Source of the DNA: Notospermus geniculatus
Lineage: Eukaryota > Nemertea > Pilidiophora > Heteronemertea > Lineidae
Direction of reading: 5' to 3'
DNA: 64,000 nucleotides
Assembly: GCA_002633025.1 (NCBI GenBank)
Contig: NMRB01000426.1
Location: 252,137 to 316,136, forward strand
Under the pieces are notes generated by a model. The model did not search any database, was not told the DNA's origin, and saw nothing but the letters and a program-made list of their open reading frames with translations. The position numbers were made by a program, and so were the translations under genes. Shown here in pieces: positions 55,398-64,000 of the stretch; within the stretch, counting starts at the first letter, position 1; each line of letters begins with the position of its first letter.

Positions 55398-56462
55398 GAT
55401 GTACATGTACAGTCTTGTTCGTATTAATATCAACACCGATTATCTCAAATATCTCATAAACCATCAAACCAATTTAAATGCGGTTTTCTGCATAAAGTCA
55501 GAAATCTTGTTGACTACAACTGGGCATCAATGTTTTTGCACAGGATTCACTTCTTCATTGCGTAATCTGTCGTTGAAAAAAGGTTCAAAAAAAAACTTTT
55601 TTGTTTCTGGATTTTTCACCAAAATTCCTTTGCTAGAATGAAGTTATGCCAAAATAAAGGTGATTTAGCAAGTTACTGTCAAAATCGGCCATTTAGTTTT
55701 TGAGAAATTGACGTTTTTGTAAAACTATGTCAACACCACTTGTCTTCCACTGCCAACAACTTATGAGACGGTCCCTACATAATAATGCAAACCATACTTC
55801 ATGTCCCTTGTGTAGGCCGTCAGTGCATACAAAATCCATAGATCTATAGAACAGCGCTGAGTCCTATGTGGCAAAAGTGTTACATAATAATTTTTCAAGT
55901 GTGTGGAGGCTTTAGTGACCAATTCATGCACTGGTTAACTTCAAACAAAGATGACAAAGGCTACTAAGTTCTTTCTCAATGCCTGTTACTTTTTGCAATA
56001 CAATGTCATGAATAACCAGTACAGGTCACAACATTTATCTCTGCCTATACAGTGACCCATGCATGGTGTATGGTTTGCATTATTATGTAGGGGCCGTCTC
56101 ATAAGTTGTTGGTAGTGGAACACAAGTGGTGTTGATATAGCTTTACAAAAACGTCAATTTCTCAAAAACTAAACGACGTATTTTGACAGTAACTTGCTTA
56201 ATCACCTTTATTTTGGCATAACTTCATTCTGGCCAAGGAATTTTGGTGAAAAATCCAGAAACAAAAAAGTTTTTTTTTGGACCTTTTTTCAATGACAGAT
56301 TACGCAATGAAGAAGTGAATCTTGTGCAAAAACATTGATGCCCAGTTGTAGTCAACAAGATTTCTGACCTTATGCAGAAAACCGCATTTAAATTGGTTTG
56401 GTGGTTTATGAGATATTTGAGATAATAGGTGTTGATATTAATACGAACAAGACTGTACATCC
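55398..56462. repeat. 1.07-kb foldback element with 395-bp arms
   Basis: Left arm 55398-55797 and right arm 56069-56462 are inverted and about 95% alike, with a spacer of about 270 bp. Ends GTACAGTCTTGTTCGTATTA. Both arms hold the same 78-80-codon open frame (SLVRININT-YLKYLINHQTN), but no family is recognised. Confidence 0.9.
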
Positions 56463-56724
56463 CAGGGCCGGATCCAGGGGGGGGGCCTGCGCCCCCCCCC
56501 CCCTATTTTGGCAGAGTAATGATTTTTTTAGCAAGAAATATTTATTCACATAAAAATTCAAGTATTTTGCTCTCAGATTCGAGGAAAATGCATCTAAAAG
56601 GACTTAAATTGTCAAATTTTTCTGTGGGAGGGCCCACACCCCCCGTTTGGGCTTCGGGCTTTCGGGATCATCAGCTCTGTCGAGCTATGCCCCCCCCCTT
56701 CTGCCAATCCTGGATCCGGCCCTG
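56463..56724. repeat. TIR element (CAGGGCCGGATCCAGG)
   Basis: Ends CAGGGCCGGATCCAGG and CCTGGATCCGGCCCTG are perfectly inverted, next to G/C homopolymer runs. It abuts the preceding foldback directly. Confidence 0.88.
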
Positions 56725-57484
56725 CATGCATACGTCGTCTGCGCTCTAGCTACAGATTATGTTCGTAGTTTTCGGGGACACCACTATTAACTCAGGTTAA
56801 CATTTATCAATTTGTAACCCGCACGTTCCAATCAAACTCACTGATTAAACTTGGAATGAAAGACCAGGAGACAAGTCAGGGGTGGATGCTGGGAAGTCGA
56901 GGGAATTACACACCGGCGGTGGTTGATTAAAGTTTAAATACAGCCTACAACTACGTTGTCGGTGAAATTAAAAAGTCAACGTACGCGGATTGAAACGCTA
57001 ATTTTGGGCTTTAGATTACAATCCGTCTCAAAATTAGCATCGTTAGTTCTGAGGTAGTATTGAAATTAAAGAAACTGACATTGACAGAGGAGTAGTCACG
57101 TCAAATTGACAACTCGGTGACACATGATTGAAAGGAGTTTTCAACAGAATTCGAGGGTTGCTAGTTGCGAGTAATCATTAGAAATCTTTCTTTCGTTTTC
57201 GTTAAAGTGACGGGAAAAATTGCCTTCCTCACAAAATGTCCGCCAAGTTGGAAATACATTGTATAGGCCTTAACTTACAGTAGCTTATGTACATGTGCAT
57301 GTACGTATAATGAATCCCTGACTCGTATCGACAAATACGTTTGAAAACATCGTATCTACCATCAGATTCTTACCAGGTCAGTAATACTGTCAAGTACGCA
57401 GCATTACTGAAGGGAGAATCATTCCTAGGCACAGATAATCCATAGGAACAAGTAGCTACTACACTAAAATCTAGTGTATTCATA

Positions 57485-57905
57485 CAGCGTGTCTATAATC
57501 CGAAGATCGAAGATCGATGATTTCTGTAATCCGATGACCTACCACAAAACGATGATCCCTGTTTCTATAATCCGATGACCCAACTATAAAACGATGATCT
57601 CAACTACTACATGTATAATCCGATGACCCAACTACAAAATGATGATCTCAATCACTATAATCCGATGACCCAACAATAAAACGATGATCTCAACCGCTAT
57701 AACTGATGACCGTACTATAAAACGATGATCTCAACTATTATAATTCGATGACCCAACTACAAAACGATGATCTCAACCACTACAATCCGATGATACTATA
57801 AAACGATGATCTCCAACTACTATAATTCGATGACCCAACTACAAAACGATGATCTCAACTACTATAATCCGATGACCCTCCGATAAAACGATGATCTCAA
57901 CTACT
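57485..57905 (+). repeat. Tandem repeat, about 41-bp unit
   Basis: CTATAATCCGATGACCCAAC then TACAAAACGATGATCTCAAC recurs about ten times with small indels. Confidence 0.92.
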
Positions 57906-58105
57906 ATTACACTGCAGATACGAGACCGAGGTTTTCTTGTACGAAATGACAAAGACTCAGGTACAAAAAAGATTTACTTCAACCCATGTTTTGAAGGATT
58001 TTTATTGTCCAGTCATTTACAAGCTTTTCACAGAACAAATATTGAATAACAGCTTAATGTATCAAGTGCAACGAAACCTGAAAATCACCAAAACTGCAGA
58101 CACCA

Positions 58106-58246
58106 GGGGTAGCGAGCATAAAGGGGTCGTAACCCTACGTCAGGCCTAAGCCAGGCGTAGTGCTGGTCGAGGATAGGGCATGGACCAGCACTACGCCTGG
58201 CTTAGGCCTGACGTAGGGTTAAGACCTCTTTATGCTCGCTACCCCG
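58106..58246. repeat. 141-bp foldback
   Basis: GGGGTAGCGAGCATAAAGGG, GTCAGGCCTAAGCCAGGCGT and their complements; arms about 62 bp, tiny loop. Confidence 0.92.
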
Positions 58247-58418
58247 GGGCCCAGTTGCACCAAACTTAAGTTCTTGTCGTAAGATATGGATTTGCGACAA
58301 CCCCTAAGACATGTCGTAACTGTATAGGCTGGAACGTTAGGGCGATGTCCTAAGACATCGATGGTGCAACCAATTTTTGTTCTTAACTTTAAGACAGCAC
58401 CTTTGGTGCAACCGGGCC
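58247..58418. repeat. Foldback MITE (GGGCCCAGTTGCACC)
   Basis: GGGCCCAGTTGCACCAAACT at left and GGTGCAACCGGGCC at right; a second inner pair uses TTAAGTTCTTGTCG-type sequence. It abuts the preceding foldback. Confidence 0.8.
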
Positions 58419-58489
58419 TTGGTCTTCTTAGAATATCACGTGATATGACATGTCACTGAGAGCAACTCTCTCTCTTTTGATGATCATAC

Positions 58490-58720
58490 CTGAAGAATAT
58501 TAGCATCACTAGTAAAACGCAACGAAGGAATAGGCCTAAATGGAAGTGAAACTGACAAAGACTGAAGGACTGAAACTAATTTGTCCACCATCTGCAGGGA
58601 ATAGATGCTAGCTACCGTGTTATACATAAGCGTTACCAGAATTACATGAGCCAGTTGTAACATCTGGCACTGTTTCCGTATATGTAAGTGTTTTGGAAGC
58701 GTTCGCAGATAGAAGGTCAC
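58490..58720 (-). CDS. Possible exon of an unidentified membrane protein
   Basis: An open minus-strand frame encodes a hydrophobic segment (LAHVILVTLMYNTVASIYSL) followed by VDKLVSVLQSLSVSLPFRP and DANILQ, then a donor-like GTATGA. No acceptor or homology could be assigned, and the flanks look like repeat ends, so it may be fortuitous. Confidence 0.15.
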
Positions 58721-61007
58721 CTCTCTCTGTGTGTGTCCCCTATTGTCAAATCGCAGCTTAAAGATAATATACCCCGGATTCCTTGTTTACTGTTATTGTT
58801 GACAAGCTCGTATGTTTACAAACACTGCAGCGTAGAATTAGTTAGTCAAATTTCCGCTGTGGCGCTCATCAATGAAATGACGTCACTACTATGTCTGACT
58901 GTGTTTGTTAATAAGTACCACTCGAAGAAGGATTCCTGGAACTGTCAGCACTTCTGGGGCTGTCGAATGTAGGAATGCAGGAAAAGATATCCGTCAGCAT
59001 CCAAGCAGAGACTTTGGATATTTTCCGAGGGAGATTCTGTAGGCCTGAATGCTCGGGAATGTGTTCGCCTGAAGTTATCCCAGCGTAGGTACATCGTGTA
59101 TATCTACTTGTACATCATTTATGTGTCAGTGTCCATTGCCGCTGCAGTTGGTCTATGGCATGCATTGCTGGCAAATCTTGTTGCATTAAGCAGCAAAACT
59201 GCAAGCCTCTCGTCATCAACATATCACATTACTTGTTTTCTTCCCCTCCACCGTTTGAATGTCGCGTTTGCAAGCCTTAGACCTACTTGGCAGGCATATT
59301 TCAACGCCTTCTCTAATCCATTTTGATTTCGAAGCGAGAACAAACATGGCGGCGTTATATTCACGAAGTAGCCAATCAGACAGAGGCAAGCTGCACTGTT
59401 GATGTTAAAACTAGTGGCATGTCAACACAACAATGATTTTATGAATGGATCGGGCCACGTGATGTAAACAATGACATCATCTTTGTTGACAAACATTGCG
59501 AATTTCGTGGCCCGCGAAAATAATCCGTGATATATTATCTTTAATGTTCGGATCTGTCAGACAACAGTAGGGGAACATTCACAGATTTTGAACATTCAAA
59601 AACGTTACAGCGGTTTGATAGAATCCATAGTTCCTTCAACTGCGAAGAATTCAGAGGTATTTTCAGAAGATAGGTTGGTGGCAAGAAGCAAGAGATACAT
59701 GTATATGCACGAGTTGTAAAGTCAGAGAGACCTGACTTTCCCACTAGGATCTAAATGTAGCTCCTCCAACATCATCATATCAAAAGCGTCAGTTCAAGTC
59801 ATCTTTTCGAAGATTTCTAAAGCCTGCTGTGTGTCATCCTCGCACCCGGGGTCTTCACAAGTTACGGCTCCCCTTCTCGCGCTTGGTTCAGACCCTGGCG
59901 ACATCCGTGCCATTTCGTTGGGGAAGCAGCGGAGCACTGGACTTCGCCGAATCCAGCCAACCACAGCAAAGCTTATATCCCGTCTTGGTCGTATCCCAAA
60001 ATGGCGGCTATAAAATTTTCTCGATTCGCTGATAAACTCGCTGAATTTTTAATGTTGCTGAATTGACATCACGTCCAAATGATTCTCACGGATTATCTAG
60101 ATAACGAGTACATACCAATGGGTTCAAAACACGAAGGTATGATCCAGTTCATGTGTTTGGGGCAGCTATCATTCGACAGCGTGCATAAATTACGGAAAAT
60201 GAGATAGGAGACTGGTATCCGGTAACTCGTTACACCAGATCTATGTGCAGGCGTTGTTGCACTAGGCGCGATGTTTGATGATTACATCAAGTGTCATTTC
60301 TCCAATGCATTGCATACATGTAGTTTATTTGTGAATTAAATTGGCGTGAGGGAATGTCCCTCTAATCCACCGAAAAGGAGTGGATGTCCCCAGGGCATGC
60401 TTATACGGATAAATTTCTGTACAACGAGGACAAATTTTGTGTACATTTCGATCCGTATACGTATAAGGATTCGTGATAAGTTGCTGATCTCAAACTCCCT
60501 AATGCCAGACTTCTGTGACCTTACAACTGTGATTTTGGTGTACTGGACTCTGAGGCAAGCTTCATAAATCAAAAACCTCGCAATATCTCCACAATAACGT
60601 CGTTGGTTTGGGCAACAAATCAGCGGGTGGATATTACTGGGAAGCGATTTTTTTCAGGCCTTCATGTCAAAATCGTCAATCTATGGTCAGAAATGATTGC
60701 AACAGTCATTGGGCTCTAATCTCATTCCATATCACTCACTCAAACGTAAAAACTCCGAAAAGAAATCGAACTATCAAGGCGTCTCGTTATGGCGATATTT
60801 TACGGCCGGATAGGTAGATTGCTGTGGCGATATCGCCGCGAAAACCGCAAAATTGAGCAATAAACTTCTTGGAATCGCGACATGGTTGACAATTTGAGCG
60901 AGTGTGTGGTTTGATAGATGGGGATGTGCTGGTATGTTGATCATCGTGGCCAGTCTCCGTCTTTTGTGGCACTGATTGGTGGAATGGAAATACAGTACGT
61001 GTCGCCT

Positions 61008-61032
61008 CTGAGGTCCCGGGTTCGATCCCCAG
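61008..61032 (+). repeat. tRNA-like B box fragment
   Basis: GGTCCCGGGTTCGATCCCCAG is a textbook B box, but no matching A box or acceptor stem lies upstream. Read as a SINE remnant cut by the foldback that follows. Confidence 0.4.
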
Positions 61033-61045
61033 TTTCTCCCCCTCT

Positions 61046-61400
61046 TTTTTAAAGGGAGACTCCACTCATTGGAAACTTTTGAACTTTTATCAATCCATGG
61101 AGACTATTGCCATGAGTTGTGATGTCACTAGTGTCAATAGGCTGACGACCTTTGTAGTGAATGAGCTAATACTGTGACTGCCTAGGCCTATTGGTTGTAC
61201 TTTCATAAATATGCATTGAGCACTGATGACATCATGTATGCTATGCAGTGATCCCCTTGGGATCCAATTAAAATACTTAGAATGATCAGTTTGCTGATTT
61301 TGAAAAATATGACGTGTTGCAGATATCAATGAATTTGAATGTATTAACGATATTTCAAAAATTCAAAATTTCACACAGTGAGTGGAGTCTCCCTTTAAAA
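61046..61400. repeat. 355-bp TIR element
   Basis: AAAGGGAGACTCCACTCA and TGAGTGGAGTCTCCCTTT are inverted ends; the interior is not paired and shows no gene. Confidence 0.85.
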
Positions 61401-61680
61401 AGTTTAAAGTTTAGGTTTATCGTCTGATATCAACTACGGTAGAGGTTCTCATCCGGCTTCACTTTAACCCCAGTCTGTCCCGAAGCCTTTCAGTAGAACT
61501 CAGATGAGCTGCCCATTCAGCGCTAAAATCGAGCATTTCCGACCGGTACCCATTTATACACATACTCCTTCATCAAGCTTATTATGTAAAGGAATAGGCC
61601 CTAAGTTATGAGCTGTTGTTGTTTATCAAACAATCTCTTTGATCAAAACTGTTACATCTTTATATACTCTGTAACTTGCA

Positions 61681-61786
61681 GGGGCCGTATGCATAAAACA
61701 TCTTAAGTGTAACATTTCCCTTATCTTTTGTTTGGAACAGTAGTTTAAGGCAAATTTTACACTAAGATGTTTTATGCATATCGCCC
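61681..61786. repeat. Foldback MITE (GGGCCGTATGCATAAAACAT)
   Basis: Arms of about 40 bp, with CTTAAGTGTAA inside; belongs with the other GGGCC-ended hairpins. Confidence 0.8.
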
Positions 61787-62130
61787 TTTTGGGGGGGGGG
61801 GCTGGCAGTTTGAGTTAGAGCACGTTGGCGACATACATGTAGCATCTCTTTAGTAAATTCAGTGTTCCTCTTTAAGGGCCTTATAGTCCCTCCATCTTTG
61901 GAACTGACTGATCTTCAGAGACAAAGTTAAATGAACCGCACTAATAATAATTGATTGCGTGTTGAACTCATTGATAAGAAACACGCAAGGCATCCTTACA
62001 GACGTATTTGTCATTTAATGATGGTATATCTGTGTTCTCGTGGTGGGAGCGTGATCTCAAACTTAAGAAAGAACTGATGTGAAAAGAAAGAATGCCTCCA
62101 GGAATAAATGTGACCTCTTGGAGATGATTT

Positions 62131-62512
62131 TAAAGGGGGTGGGGGTGGGTTACACGGTTCAACATCTGTTGAAAGGGGTTGAATGTTGAAAGCTGTTGAA
62201 CGTTGTTGAAACTATTTTGGCAACTTGTTGAAAGTTTTTTTCAACATTTGTTGAAAGGTGTTGAAAGTTGAAAGGTGTTGAACGTTGTTGAAAGCTGTTG
62301 AAGCGTCTAACCCCCCTTTCAACACCTTTCAACATGGTCTTTGAACAGCTTTCAACAAGTTGCCAGAAATAGGGACATGAAGCTATTTTGGCAACTTGTT
62401 GAAAGCTGTTGAAAGACCCTGTGGAAGGTGTTGAAAGGGAGTTTAGACGGTTCAACAGCTTTCAACAACGTTCAACAGCTTTCAACAAGTTGAGTCGTGT
62501 AACCCCCCTTTA
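62131..62512. repeat. TIR element packed with TTGAA units
   Basis: Ends TAAAGGGGG...GTTACACG and CGTGTAACCCCCCTTTA are inverted. Inside are dozens of GTTGAA/TTCAAC words, including TTGGCAACTTGTTGAAAG twice, so most of the element can self-pair. Confidence 0.85.
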
Positions 62513-62519
62513 CGGTACC

Positions 62520-63940
62520 GGTGTGATATTGCAACGGTAGATGGTACAGTCACTGACAGTGTCAGTGAAAAGTAGACTTGTTCGTTTTACGATAATTATT
62601 TTTATTTTTTTATAAAGCAGTGGTGTCATGTGAGCGCAGTAGAAATAATTAAAGATAAATAGTCATCAATCATTGCCCCGATCGCAATCAAAGTGCAGTT
62701 AAAGAGGCTGTCGCGCCTGACGCACTGTGATTTTAAGACGTCCCGTTAAAATTATGGATGTTGTACATGTATAAAGATGTAACACTTTTGATCAAAGAAA
62801 ATATTTCATAAACAACGTCAATTAACAAAAGGCCAATTTTTTAAACATGCTTGGCACCTGTCAGCATGACTACTTAAACGTGACTTTAGAGTATTACTGC
62901 ATACGTCTCAGTCAGGACTTGGGTAAACGAGGGCTATACTGTAGATGTGAACGTTGTTACTGTCTCATCGGAATTAGCATGTTCTGTGTCGTGAATTTCG
63001 TATGCCGTGGAGACTAAGAACTAAAGACGTGGAATACAACAAGATTACCATGTCTGACTTTTATCCCAGTCCCAGGGGAAAACATCAAACTGAGGAGCTT
63101 TTCAGATAATGGAGGGCAGTTATCCTCTGAAGTGAACCGGTTGGGTTGATGTTAAGGTATATTCCCGATGGTAAAACAGTGCGTCCTGAATTAGCAAAAC
63201 TACGCGGAGGTCGAGGCACTGTAAGGCCCTTAAAGATGCTGTCTTACCTTCCGAACTATAATTTAAAACACCCCTCTAAAAACTTGAATGTTGTACATAT
63301 ATACAGATGGAACACTTTTGATCGAAGAAAGTTTTGATAAACAACATCCCATTAATTAGCGCCTACATGTATACAACAATCTATTGATATGTATTGAAAC
63401 TCCTAGATGTATAACCCGTGAATAAAAAAGTGTTACATCATTGATGTTGTTCAAACGTTCCTATTGTTGGGCTGTTATGCAGGTCAAAAGATCATGTTGC
63501 TCAGGAATCTTGTTCAAAAGTTGAATTTACGTCACAGGCGTCTGTGACGAAATTGCTGATGCTAAAACACATCAGCCGAGGAGGTTTTAACATGAAACAG
63601 GTTTTGAAAAGACATATGGTAAAAAACCAATTCCACTCGTCGAGAAAACCGTGGAAAAAGGGAAGCTTTCAAAATCTACGAAAGAATATTTACTGTATTT
63701 CAAATTGACTGCGCCCAGTGACTTCAATGCAATACAGTATGTCATTATTAGACAAACTTGGCTGGTTTATTATTTGAAGAAACACGATTGATTGACGCGT
63801 CCAAATATTGTCGCGACTGACTATCATTTTAGGGTAATTTGAAATTGACGTACATGTAGTCTGTTGCCGGGTCTGTTGATCTAGATTTTTGATAAATCGA
63901 TCAAAACAAAGATGCTGAGATTGGATTGTGTTTGATTTTT
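62520..63940. other. No gene recognised
   Basis: Short frames only. TGTTGTACAT-TATA-AGATG-AACACTTTTGATC occurs twice (62760 and 63290), a diverged direct repeat. Confidence 0.4.
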
Positions 63941-63944
63941 CCAT

Positions 63945-64000
63945 TCTGGCCGAAGCCAAAGCATTATTGGCCTTGATAGTGTGGAAGAGACCATCTCTAG
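63945..64000 (+). repeat. tRNA-derived SINE, copy 9, cut by the window end
   Basis: TGGCCGAAGCCAAAGCATTA and GAAGAGACCATCTC match the family. Confidence 0.7.

Noticed and set aside
59096-59326. 76-codon plus-strand hydrophobic frame
   Set aside because: Open frame extends upstream without a clear start or splice site and shows no recognisable family.

Overview
The window reads as nuclear DNA of an invertebrate deuterostome (echinoderm, hemichordate or amphioxus type; I cannot name the species). The reasons are spliced genes with GT/AG introns, vertebrate-like single-copy proteins, abundant short motifs such as TACATGTA and TAGGCCTA, dense foldback repeats and tRNA-derived SINEs, and draft-assembly gaps (177 Ns at 22191-22367 and single Ns at 6460, 9759 and 26083). 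No viral, bacterial or CRISPR sequence was recognised.

Layout. 1-6.0 kb: no confident gene; 3.3-6.0 kb is AT-rich and repeat-poor. 6.0-7.1 kb: two possible minus-strand exons inside a duplicated segment and a near-perfect palindrome that carries telomere-like TTAGGG units. 8.0-9.07 kb: intact intronless glycogen-targeting PP1 subunit of the PPP1R3C/B type (minus). 10.16-16.10 kb: complete seven-exon GINS4/SLD5 (minus, 221 aa). 16.10-16.73 kb: CpG-rich divergent promoter. 16.73-21.69 kb: the first thirteen exons of tankyrase (plus, 611 aa, ankyrin clusters 1 to 4), followed by the N gap. 23.66-23.81 kb: one exon of an ionotropic glutamate receptor (minus). 23.8-64 kb: no convincing gene but a continuous mosaic of SINEs, foldback/MITE elements (several with 5-bp direct flanking repeats), tandem repeats, a GC-rich four-part foldback at 35.4-36.7 kb and a five-unit array of about 1.15-kb long-TIR units at 36.7-46.6 kb.

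How the genes relate. PPP1R3 directs protein phosphatase 1 to glycogen, GINS4 is one quarter of the GINS part of the CMG replicative helicase, and tankyrase is a poly-ADP-ribosylating scaffold; they do not form one pathway. Their adjacency is informative: in human, PPP1R3B lies beside TNKS and PPP1R3C beside TNKS2, so the window appears to keep the pre-duplication arrangement, with GINS4 between them. Both tankyrase (reading right) and the glutamate receptor (reading left) lose their 3' exons towards the same N gap, which suggests that the gap hides a large missing or misjoined segment.
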